A stretch of DNA of 64,000 bases from Cricetomys ansorgei (Eukaryota > Chordata > Mammalia > Rodentia > Nesomyidae). Each line of letters opens with the position of its first letter. Within the stretch, counting starts at the first letter, position 1. The position numbers and the translations under genes were made by a program. The notes below the pieces were generated by a model. It saw only the letters and a program-made list of their open reading frames with translations. It made no database searches and was not told where the DNA came from. Below, piece after piece: positions 54,726-64,000 of this stretch. The stretch spans positions 17,405,501 to 17,469,500 of the forward strand of contig JAMJFZ010003163.1 in the NCBI GenBank assembly GCA_026225945.1, given 5' to 3'.

Positions 54726-54913
54726 GTAAGCTGCTAGAGGCACAGGTGGCTGAGCCCCTCCCTTCAAACTATTCAAATAAGGTGAAAAACAAAACCACCA
54801 ATCCCTGAGCTCGAACCCTTTCCAGCCACAAAGGCAGGAAAGTGAACAATTCAGGATGAAAAATCCAATCTCAAACCTATCAATCCCTGAGCAGTCACTG
54901 AGCCAGAAACCCA

Positions 54914-54966
54914 CCAATCCCTAAGTTCAAAATCCCACCAATCACTGAGCTCAAAATCCCACCAAT
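54914..54966 (+). promoter_or_regulatory. CCAAT-box array in U3, 24-bp period
   Basis: CCAAT occurs at 54914, 54938 and 54962, exactly 24 bases apart, within 'cccaccaatc' units, with further copies at 54798 and 54865. CCAAT is the NF-Y site. The array ends 49 bases before the TATA box. Confidence 0.6.
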
Positions 54967-55299
54967 CCTAGGCCACCTTGGACAGTCCTCCCCCCCCCAA
55001 AAAAAAAGAAACCCTATAAAAAGAGCCTGCATTCTGCTCAGTTCTTTGCTGTTTCTCTTTGGAGTGGGGGTAGTCACTCTCCTAGATTTTTCCCTCCAAT
55101 AAATCTCTTGTGAGGTTTGCTGCCTGGCATGACTTTATCATCAAAGTGAAGTGAAGAGAGTGAACATCTCAGTTGAGCCAGGGATATTCTCCCCTCAGAG
55201 CTGCAACACTTCTGGTGAAACTTCTCCCTTCAGAGCTGTGTGGTTGCTGGGCTTCCAACTGCCAGGGAAACTTTCCATCCCTGTCCAAGCTGTTGAACA

Positions 55300-55955
55300 C
55301 TAACATGAACCACATAGCTCTAAAATGGGGATGGTGACCCCAATGGAGCTCTGAGAGAAAAGGCATCCTGACAGTCAGGAGCCAAGGAACCACAGAACTC
55401 TTGAGATGGGGAAGGCGTTCCCAGCTGAGCTGGAGTGTTACGCAGTAACAGCTCCGCTCTGCTCAGCTCTGCTCAGCTCCCCTCTGCTCCAAGGGAGAAG
55501 TTTCCCAGGTGTTGCAGAGCTGAGGGAAAGAGCGCCCAGGCTGAGCTCAGGTGTTCTCCACTATGCTCCGCTTTGCTTTGATCAGATGACAAAGACAGTT
55601 TCATGCAGCAAATCTCAAAAAACAGATTTATTGGGAGAGGAAAACCCAGGAGCGTGGCTGCCTCTGCTTGGGAGGAAGGCAGCAGCTGTACAGGGAACTG
55701 AGCAAGTTGCAGCTCTTTATATAGGGAGAGGGGGTGGAGCTTTCCAGGGTGGCCTGGGATTGATGGGTTCTTGAGCTCAGGGGATTGGTGGGGTTTTGAG
55801 TTCAGGGACTGCTCAGTGATCTGTGGTTTTTTTCACCCTAAATTGGTCACTTTCCTGCCTTTGGGCTGGAAATAGTCATTATGACAGAATATTCTGGGGC
55901 AGTGGGGAAGGGGAATATGGGTTAGCCATTCTCCCACTTTAAGAGGCTGGAAACA
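55300..55955 (-). mobile_element. ERV1-like LTR (family Y), minus strand arm
   Basis: On the minus strand the LTR starts near 55955, carries TATATAAAG (plus 55715-55723), AATAAA (seen as TTTATT, 55627-55632), 'gagatttgctgcatgaaact' and a long U5 of repeated 'cagctcagct/gagcagag' modules ending near 55300. The U5 end ('attggggtcaccatccccat' on the minus strand) matches 8815-8835 of the plus-strand LTR at 8200. ATTGG (reverse CCAAT) motifs lie in U3 (55760-55800). Confidence 0.83.
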
Positions 55956-57483
55956 ACAGAGCTATTGCAGAGGTCTCAGGTGGAGTTTAGCTACTCTCCC
56001 CCCATTAAAGATGGAGGGGTGCGTCTAGCCACTTTCTAATCTTCAAGAGCCTATAGTCTGCCCACTACCTTCCATACCACCCGGACTTGGGTGGAATCTG
56101 AAGAAAGGGAAAAGGAACTGTGTTTTAAGAACAGAGCCCCATGTCAGATCTTTGCAGAGCAGTTCAACGTTGCTCCTAAGACCTTCTCAGAGCTGGAGCT
56201 CTGCCTTCTCTCCTCCTTGCATCTGTTCCTCCCTCTCCTGGTGACTCGCTTTGGGTAGAGGCCAAGCCATAATTTTTACATTTGATGGTGGGCTCCTGGA
56301 AGAAGAGATCAAAAGCAGACTCTGTCAACCAGCTCTGAGTTACTTATAATCAAAGCAAGGTGTGTATTCCTCTTTCAGCCCAAGAGCCTTGCTTTCCTTG
56401 GGAAGCCCAGTGTCACATCTGCCTGTACCTCCTGTACCTGATAGGTGTTGTATGCTGTGGAGTGGAGGGAAGTAGAGATGGAGGAGCTGTTCTGTCTTGA
56501 AGACAGAAGGGCAGAGCTCTGGTGACCTTCAGGAAGGGGTCAAGCCCAAGGTCCTTCCTTTCCCTCCTCCGGGAGCTCTGGGCTATTGACTGGCTGCAAG
56601 TGTTAAGTGGGTACAGCTTGACTGTCTCTGACTGCATTAGCACTTCTGTGATAATCCATAAAGCACAGAACGTGCATCAGTGCAAGTTTACTGTGTAAGA
56701 GATCCATCATCATCATGTTAATTGAACTTTCAGAGCAGATGGGTTTCCTTTGCAAGCCACATTTTATTACGTTTCATTAGCATCATGCTAATGGCAGTAC
56801 AATAGCAGAAACTCTGGACATTAAAACAATTTTCTGATGGCTCAACTACATTTTCTGTGCCGTTAACTTGAATGCGGGCCTGATGAGTCAGGCTTTCCCT
56901 CTGCTTTCTATTCTCATCTGCAAACTCCTAAAGCACTGGACAAACCCAGCTTACATTTAGGTTGATTTTCCCTAAGTAAGTTTTTATTAAAACAAATGAG
57001 GTTTGTCTTTTGGGTTTTTTTGCCTCTGGATCATCTTGGTCTAGAGGTTGGTTTCCCTGAGCCCCAAAGTGTCCTTCTGTCCTTTCTTCCTGTCTCCTGC
57101 CTCCTTCAAGATGAGTTTGAAGTCTCTTACGGTCTTTTCTTGGTTTCAAGAGGCTTGGCTCCAGGAGCCCCCACAGATTTCAAACCTGTCTGTACCCGTG
57201 CTTCTGTAAAATGGCAGTCTATGCATGACATCTTATGTTTCTTAAATTGTCTCTGATTACTCTTAATACCTAATACAATGTAGTGTCATGCTAGGAGCTG
57301 TTTATACAACATTGTCTAGGGAACAATGATAAGAAAACACATCTCCATGTGTGTAGTGCAAATACAATTTTTCAGATATTTTTGACTGCAGTTGTTTGAA
57401 TCTCTTGAAGTGGAATCCATGGACATAGTTAGCCAGCATATATTGGGTTAATGTTTAAAAAGATCAGTGCAAAAGACATGCCC
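55956..57483. other. Unique sequence with a strong candidate conserved block
   Basis: 56640-56990 is repeat-free and AT-rich with TAAT/ATTA and ATGCTAAT motifs ('gtttcattagcatcatgcta', 'catgttaattgaactttcag') and a TGATGAGTCAGG site (AP-1-like, TGAGTCA at 56884-56890). It reads like conserved regulatory DNA. No gene recognised. Confidence 0.4.
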
Positions 57484-57572
57484 AAATCTAAACCCTGACT
57501 TTACTGCTTCCTAATTGTGTGGCCTTGGGTAGTTATTTTGTTGCTTTAAGCTACATGTCCTGTCTGTGTGAT
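57484..57572 (+). mobile_element. MIR SINE
   Basis: 'taaaccctgactttactgct', 'tcctaattgtgtggccttgg' and 'gtagttattttgttgcttta' form a MIR core. Confidence 0.75.
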
Positions 57573-58214
57573 GGTGTCAGATTCCTTGGTTCAGGACTGC
57601 AGCCAGTGCTTGGTGGGCTGTGGCTGTGGGTACTGAGGCAGAGATGGAACCAGGGGTAATTTCAGGCAGGTCTTTGAGGGCCATGGCAGGGCCCAGAGTT
57701 TATGGCCTGTAAGTGGAAAGCTACTGTTGCTCTTGAATCGGGGGCCCTTGGTCCAACTCATATGGTGGAACATTACTCTGTCAATTTCACTGAGTGTCAG
57801 GTACAGGGGAGACAGGGCCCAGAGAGGAGGCTGTTGTGGAAGATGATTTACTAACAAGATAATGAGGAATGGTCCAGGTGGGGGTGTGAGGGGGAGTGGG
57901 GAGTTGAGGGTGGGTGAGAGGTTAAAAGAGTAAGAGTCCCCAGCCAAGTCCCCACATGACCCTGAACCCCATCTACCTGCTCCTGGGCTTGGGCTCATAG
58001 CCCTCTGCCCTGCTATCTGCCATGCTACTAAGAAGGACTCGTAGAGTCTTCCCCAGCTGCTGACAAGCAGAGCCTCAAGTCATTCCCATGCAAAAGGCTA
58101 GAGTGGAGACTCCTGGGAACTCTCAAGCGAGCAAGGGAGAGTCTCTGAATGCAGTTTTGCTGTTCTCTGCGGTGTCTTAACAGAGTGTAGCAGCTTTTGT
58201 CTCACTCCGATCCT
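57573..58214. other. Unique sequence
   Basis: A 135-codon minus frame (57591-57998) is proline- and leucine-rich, without a recognisable domain. Confidence 0.4.
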
Positions 58215-58300
58215 GGGTCTTGAGGCATTAAGTTATCCCATTTCACAGATCAGCAAACTGAAACCAGGAGGAGGTAGAACATACACTCAAGGGCATACTT
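58215..58300 (-). mobile_element. MIR SINE, inverted
   Basis: 'ttatcccatttcacagatca', 'gcaaactgaaaccaggagga' and 'ggtagaac' are the antisense MIR core. Confidence 0.7.
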
Positions 58301-58522
58301 TTAGTTAATTCCGTGTGAAGATGGATGACACGTATCACAGAAACACTGGGGTCCTAATAAAGAGAGACGCTGGATAAATTCAAGGTGAGTACAGGGAAAG
58401 AAAATTGCGACCCTAATAATAAAGTCTAAGGTGCTTTGCATGTTTACATTTTGAAATGCAGTTCCTTCCACTTCCATTTTCCTATTGACTTGAGGGGAAT
58501 TTTTCCTCAGTTAAGAAACAGA

Positions 58523-58730
58523 GGAACTCTGGAGATGGGCTCAGTGATTAAGAGGCCTCACTGTTCTTGCAAAGACCAGGGTTTGATTCCCATTTCCCAC
58601 ATCGTGCCTCACAACTGTTTTTAACCAGTTCCAAGAGGATCTGATGCCCTCTTCTGGCCTCTGAGGGCACTGCACAAACATACATGTAGACAACACATAC
58701 AAAAATTAAAATAAAAAAAATCTCTTCAAA
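58523..58730 (+). mobile_element. B3/B2-type SINE
   Basis: 'ctggagatgggctcagtgat', 'taagaggcctcactgttctt', 'accagggtttgattcccatt', 'aagaggatctgatgccctct', 'tctggcctctgagggcactg' and an A-rich tail with 'aaaattaaaataaaaaaaat'. Confidence 0.92.
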
Positions 58731-59904
58731 AAATGAAGCCAATATTTGTTCCCCACACAAACGTACAGCTTATCTGTACTTTTCTCAGCTAATCCCATCA
58801 GGGACTCTAGAATATTAATTATCACCATTTTGCTGGCAAAGTTACTGAGGCAGACCTAGCCTTCAAATACCTGAGAGCTCACAAGATACTCTGGTCTCAC
58901 ACTGACTGGGCTTGTCTTTGTGAACAACTGAGCCAAAACTTCATTTGAGAGGAACAAGTTCAGGAGGTGTGTACAATGACTGTTGTTAACAAGGCCACAC
59001 TGTTGACTTGAACGCTGTCAAGAGTGGATTTTGAGTATTCTCACCACACACATCAAAACTATTTGAGGCCATGTATATGTAATGACCTTGATTTAGCCAT
59101 TCTACGATATACGTATATAGGAAAATACTGTGTTGTATATAAATGCACGCAACTTTTGTCAATTCAAAGAAAACGAGTCGGGCTGTGAGCAGTTTTGTAC
59201 GTACCGTGTGCCTTCCACGCAGAGGGCTATCCTGTCAGGCCTGATTTCTCCAGGGGCCTCCTAATGTCAGCCCTAAATATGGATGTCAAAAGGTATCACC
59301 CTCGGGGGAGGCTATGGCTGTCTCAAGATTGCATGTTCAAACGACTGAAATGGAAAAACATGGCTTGAGTTTATAGTAAAAGGAAGAAAGTTTCACCTTG
59401 GGGAGCGCTGTGCATCAGGAAACCAGCGAGGGGTAGGAGCAGCAGATGAGCTCCCTGGCAACCCCAGAGGCTCTGGCAGGAAGCAGTGGGCCAGGCCCGG
59501 GGCTAAGACTCTATCCTCACTGCCAAGTCCCTGTCTTGTCATTTGTCAAGCAAATGGGCAGAGTAGATGACATGGGCAGGGATGAGAACAGTCAGGCTGA
59601 AAACACACCTGAGATTGAGAAATGTTTCTCCCCTGAAATTGAGCAGTTTGAAGAAAATATATAGTGTTGGCAGGCAGGTGTGGATGTAAATCTTTTCTCC
59701 ATTAGTGAAACAGGGGCAGGTGCCCTTTAGTCCTGTGCATGTGTGTTACAAGTCAGGACTTCCAAAGAGCACAGTGTGACTATAGCAGCAGAACAGTCTA
59801 GAATCATTGCAGTTAGCAAGACAGTAGACCAAGGGCAAGAAGATTAAATCAGAGGCCAAACTGATTTCTATTAGATCCAGGTGTTATGCAAATGTGTTCC
59901 TGTG
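58731..59904. other. Unique sequence
   Basis: Nothing recognised. Confidence 0.45.
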
Positions 59905-59990
59905 TGTGTGTGAACATGCATGCATGTGCACGTGTCTGTGTTCATGGCTGTGTGTGCATGTGCATGTACGTGTTTATGTGTTTGATTGGT
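59905..59990. repeat. Degenerate TG/CATG-rich tract
   Basis: (GT)5, CATGCATG and GTGTGCATGTGC-type units. Confidence 0.85.
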
Positions 59991-61189
59991 TTAATGTTTA
60001 AATTTTTTTAAATTGTGACTAGATATGCACTTTTCTCCTCTTTGGGAAACAGGGAGATCAGGCAATTCTGGGCCCATTTTCCACCTGAGGAGTTGGCTGG
60101 GTAGAAGCAGCCTCCCGCTTTGAAGTGCGCGGCACTCTAGCCGATCCCCTGACCCCTTGAAGTTAGCTGTGCTTTGGGGATGGTCTGGGTGTGTTCCCAG
60201 TCTGGTCCAGAAGGTAGGAAACTGGGTATTGTAGAGAAAGTTGGAGATGATTGTGTCATTAGGAGAGCTGCCCTAGGAAGGAATGAATTGTGTGGCCCCC
60301 AGGAGTTCTCAGGAGAACACTATAAACGAGGGAAGGCCAACCCCTGCTCACTCTCTGACCTCCTGTCTTGCCATGTGATCTCCCTCCTGACCTGGGATCT
60401 CCAAAACGCTGCCAGTGCCGGTGCCGAGCCGAGTGAATGGCTTTCTTTACCCAGTGTCAGCATCTTGCTACAGCAGGTGAGAGAGGTGAAGACAGTCTGC
60501 TGGCATTCAAGTTGGCAGTCTGGGTTTAAATGTGGGGTTCCAGTTTCAAGATCTAAAAGGGGCTCCACTCCACTGAAGATGTTGCCTTCCCAGCTGCTTG
60601 CAAGGGAGCCAACCTTATATTTCGACAGTGAAGGAGGCCCGCCACCCTTCGGCTTTACAAAGAAAGGAAGAGAATGAGTCTCTGTGAGTAGACGTAGGTT
60701 TGCCATCTCTTTCAAGGGTCTGGGATGAAATGGATGAAGGGTCTAACTTTAAAGAGAACCCATTTGGTACTTTGCAGCTGTGGGGTCTCTTCCCCCACAT
60801 CAGTTCTCTCTGCCTATTTTGTTCTAATATCAAGAAAGGGCGCGATTTTAATGATATCTCCCTGGAATGACTCTCTTCATGCATGAATTATTTCTCATTT
60901 ACAGAGGTCTGTGAGATGCTTTCTCCCTGTGGGAAATGATGAGTGTTTCCATTGCTAGACACGTTGCTGTCAGAATTCATGGCGTTGATGGCTGAGACTG
61001 TTTTCCCATGGAGTCCCTCTGCAGTCGCCAGCTCAGCTGTCACGTCCCTGAAATAGAAGCTCCCGTCAAGGCAAGTATGACACTTGTCACAGCCATGGTG
61101 GCTGACGGCAGGTGACTGCTGTCGTAAAATACAGGCAGATGAATGTCTGCGAAGGGCCAGCTCCTTGGGCTTACCTCACAAGGACCTTT
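59991..61189. other. Unique sequence
   Basis: The 167-codon plus frame 60174-60677 and the 131-codon minus frame 60320-60715 overlap one another and show no domain I recognise. 60220-60420 faintly resembles a MaLR-type LTR ('cactataaacgagggaaggc', 'cttgccatgtgatctccctc'). Confidence 0.35.
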
Positions 61190-61322
61190 GAGAATATTGT
61201 CATTGACTTTGCAGGTAGAGAAACAGAAGCTCAGAGAGGTCAGAACACTGTCCCGAGGTCTCCCAGCCAGTAAAGTCCAGAGCTGAGATGTAAGCCTGCT
61301 CTGCCAGCTCCCAACACATTCC
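61190..61322 (-). mobile_element. MIR SINE, inverted
   Basis: 'ggtagagaaacagaagctca', 'gagaggtcagaacactgtcc' and 'ccagagctgagatgtaagcc' are antisense MIR, well kept. Confidence 0.88.
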
Positions 61323-61835
61323 CTACTGCAGACTCCCATCCCTGTGCTTTCAGGAGTTCCCACCCAGGTGCCTGATTCACTTTGAAAGCTGAAGGGATGA
61401 TAGATCCACATATGTATCAGCTGACTTCCTATAACTACAATGAAATAACTGAGAGATTCGGCTTATAAAGAGATAGGGCTCACTTTGGCTACAGTTTGGG
61501 AGTTTCAGGACATTGCCAGTGACCTTTGGTGGGATAGACATCTCAGGTGTTGGGGGCGGGGACTGCAAAGCGAAACAAGTCCCATGGTTAGGAAGCAAAA
61601 CAGAAAGAAGGACAGACTGGCCCGAGTCCCCTATGAGGGCCACCCCCAGTGACTGAGGATCACCTAGGCCTCCTCCCTGCTTCAAGGTTCCTCCAGGTCC
61701 TGATGGGGCCACCTGAGGGACATTCTAGATCTAAACTGGAGCAATGCCACAGTGGGACCCTTTCTGTGTGAGACACCCTTGAAAGAGACTTTAATTTGAG
61801 CACCCTGCCCCACAAGTCCTCACTTCACGGGTGCA
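61323..61835. other. Unique sequence
   Basis: 61420-61700 has 'gcttcctataactacaatga'-type wording near its start that may belong to repeat A/B-like elements, too weak to call. Confidence 0.35.
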
Positions 61836-61932
61836 AAATACAAGACTTTCAGAGGTTTTGACTTGCCAAGGTTGCCTAGCTTAGAATGGGAATCTGAATT
61901 CTGTGCCTGGCTCTGGGCAAGCCCCATCCTTT
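61836..61932 (-). mobile_element. MIR SINE, inverted
   Basis: 'caagactttcagaggttttg', 'acttgccaaggttgcctagc' and 'gaatgggaatctgaattctg' are antisense MIR. Confidence 0.75.
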
Positions 61933-62546
61933 GCTCTCTTCTTCTTTACTAAAGTGTTCGGGATATGGTAGCTCCAAAGGTTGTGCTCATGTCACTGTGA
62001 GATGTGAGATCCCATCAGGCAGTCATGGACGAACCCTTATATTTACTAATGTGCATTGTACAACCCATGCTAGAAAAAAATAAATAAGAATCCCAACCCT
62101 AAGCTTTGTCCTTACTAGTCCTTTGGTCAAAGCAAAGGGGATGGGGGTAGTGACTGTGCTCAGTCACCAGGAGAAGCAGCCAGGATGCAGGCAGATGCTG
62201 TTCCTCCCTGTGTGGACCCTTTGGGATGAACCAAGTCTGCTCTACTTCTCAAAGTGGCAATCAGGGCTAGTTCGTGCAGCTGGAGACTGGGAAATGCACC
62301 TGCCACTGCAGTCAGGTGATGTGGAAGGTCTCTGTCCCCACCCCCACACCTGTCAGGAGGAAGGGAGCCTCTAATGAGAGGAAGCGGGTCACTAAACCAC
62401 GAAAGTATTTCTTCGCATAGGAAAATGGTCTGTGGCTACGCCCTGGCTTAACCTCAGTTCTCATGCTTGAAACTCATTTCCAGAAGGGCTACAGGACAGG
62501 CTCTCAGGGAGCTAGACCCTAATAGTAGTGCATCCCTCTGCACATT
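61933..62546. other. Unique sequence
   Basis: Nothing recognised. Confidence 0.45.
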
Positions 62547-62631
62547 TATCATATTATTATATATGTTATATAATATATATACACATTATATGCTATATAA
62601 TGTATATATTATATTATATATTATTATATCT
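62547..62631. repeat. (TA)-rich low-complexity tract
   Basis: About 85 bp almost entirely A and T with TATATA and ATTATAT motifs; prone to cruciform extrusion. Confidence 0.92.
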
Positions 62632-64000
62632 ATTTTGCCTGACCTTGCTGGGCCTGAACAGTTAATCTCGGTGATCCAAGCCCTTTTGACACAATTCCAC
62701 TTGACACAAACACTTTATGCTGGTGATGCTGGTCTCCTTAACACAGCTGTAGTGAACACACCTGCAGTGCTCTTGTCTAGCACAGGACCCCTTCTCTGAA
62801 AACTGCCCCTCTGCCATGTTGGGAGTAGGTTCTTCCAGCCTTAGAGGTCTCCTTTCTACAACACAGCTGATGCAATCTGGTTTGGATCTGCAGCCTCTCA
62901 CAGATGCACTAGTAAGCTGCAGGGTTGAATATGAAGTTCTCAGACTCGGGGGCTCGTAGGTGAATCAGGCATCCAGTATGGACCATGTACCAGGCGCAGG
63001 GGAAGAGCAGAACTGAGCTACCGTCTGTCTGGCACCTTCCGAACACTCCAGTGCATCAGTTTCTTTAACTTGGATATCAGGAAATGTATTTCGAGAAAAA
63101 ATGCACTTTTTAGTTGAATTGCAGTTTATATGCAGGAAATTGCTTAAATCTTGAGTGGTTGCTGATTCTAGATACCAACTGACACCTGGTAGCCGTCTCC
63201 CCACATTCCACTGCGCTCTGTCCCGTATGTTTGAGCTGCCCCCCATTATGTGACATCTCACCCCTCCTGTCTTTCCTGAGCTCTTGCATCCTCCAAGGAG
63301 CCCTCCATGAATAACAAGCCAGTGCTTTGAGACTAAGCAGTGCAGTTAGAGACGCAGACACATGCCTTTCCTCCACACCCAAGTGATGTAATTAGGAGAG
63401 ATAACCACGTGAAAACCACAGTCCTGATGTCATGCTGGTACTCAAAGCAAAGGAGGCAAGGGATCCACACCTTCAATGTACACTCATAAAAGAAAGCCTA
63501 TTCGAAACACTGGTCTGAGCACTATGTATGGGTGTTCAAGGCGATAGCAATAGAGGCATTGTAATGGGGATGGAGGTCGAGCTCAAGTCAGAATAAAGCA
63601 AGGGCAGGTAGGATTTAGAGCCAATGAGCAGGAGGGGCAGTGAACTGAACATCTCTAGAGGAAGCATCAATAAGGGGCTTCCTACTAAACAGACACAGCT
63701 CAAGAGCCATAAGTAAACACCATAGGCTGGATAACTTACAGACAGCAGAAAGCCATTTTCTCGCTGTGCTGGAGGCCAAGGTACAGAGTCCATGCTAGAC
63801 TTCTCCCATTGTTTTATAAAAGAGGAAGCAAGCTGGTCTTCTATGAGACGCTGGTGCAGCCTGCTCCTTCCTACCTTGGGCATCTTTGTGACTCTTGGCT
63901 TTGCATGGAGAAGCATCTCCATCGGTGTTCGTTGCACAAATGAAATTTAATCAGACGCCTCTGCTCGGTTATCCTTGCCACAAACATTAGCATGATTACC
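62632..64000. other. Unique sequence to the window end
   Basis: No repeat or coding family recognised. The 133-codon minus frame 63536-63937 is leucine- and serine-rich with hydrophobic segments, but has no recognisable family. Confidence 0.4.

Larger units (their letters stand above)
54560..55290 (+). mobile_element. ERV1-like LTR (family Y), plus strand arm
   Basis: U3 has the 75-bp duplication and five CCAAT motifs (54798, 54865, 54914, 54938, 54962). TATA is TATAAA at 55015-55020 and AATAAA at 55098-55103. U5 follows with 'gaggtttgctgcctggcatg' and 'ccaactgccagggaaacttt'. Same family as 8200-8895. The left end is uncertain. No internal retroviral sequence lies to the right; a minus-strand LTR follows at once. 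Confidence 0.82.

Noticed and set aside
60174..60677. 167-codon open frame as a gene
   Set aside because: No recognisable family, and an overlapping 131-codon frame on the minus strand.

Overview
This window looks like nuclear, non-coding DNA from a muroid rodent (mouse, rat, hamster, vole or deer-mouse type). The evidence is the repeat content. There are 7SL-derived B1 SINEs, two of them with perfect 12-14 bp target-site duplications. There are tRNA-type B2/B3 SINEs, composite ID+B1 (B4/RSINE1-type) SINEs, two URR1-type hAT elements, and long (CA)n/(GT)n tracts. Old mammalian MIR and L1M pieces lie underneath. I cannot name the species. I recognise no host protein-coding gene, no exon set with splice sites, no tRNA/rRNA/snRNA gene and no CpG-island promoter. 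The longest open frame (226 codons, 36817-37497) matches no family I know. The window is best read as intergenic or deep-intronic sequence.

Layout. 1-7.7 kb: mostly unique sequence with a dispersed rodent repeat, an L1 3' tail, a B1, a URR1 hAT element and an inverted B4. 7.7-13.6 kb: a retrovirus-like cluster. A plus-strand LTR with TATA box and poly(A) signal is followed by B1/B4 SINEs, a solo LTR of a second family, and then a decayed gammaretrovirus-like provirus on the minus strand (U3 stub, pol fragment, env transmembrane remnant, polypurine tract, 3' LTR). 13.6-25.5 kb: unique sequence with MIR, B1 and B3 copies, a large (TA)/(CA) tract, two minisatellites, a second URR1 element and a B3 nested in an older repeat. 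25.5-26.1 kb: a dispersed repeat carrying a 70-bp perfectly alternating purine/pyrimidine tract, then a polypyrimidine tract. 26-37.6 kb: the most repeat-poor part, with several stretches that read like conserved non-coding DNA. 37.6-43 kb: fragments of old L1 in both orientations, one split by a younger rodent repeat, and a second copy of the solo LTR from 9.8 kb with a 6-bp target duplication. 43-53.9 kb: unique sequence, microsatellites, a B4-type SINE and more dispersed repeats. 53.9-56 kb: three LTRs of the same type as the 8-kb and 10-kb copies, two of them back to back as a nearly 1.4-kb imperfect inverted repeat. 56-64 kb: mostly unique sequence with MIRs and one B3.

There is no gene system here and no sign of an undescribed biological system. 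The best second looks are the LTR inverted repeat (possible double-stranded RNA source), the unnamed solo-LTR family, the Z-DNA-prone tract, the 30-bp and ~22-bp tandem arrays, and several candidate conserved elements that need a multi-species alignment. Repeat boundaries were judged by eye and are usually accurate to about 5-20 bases. Family names for rodent repeats are given only where I recognise them.
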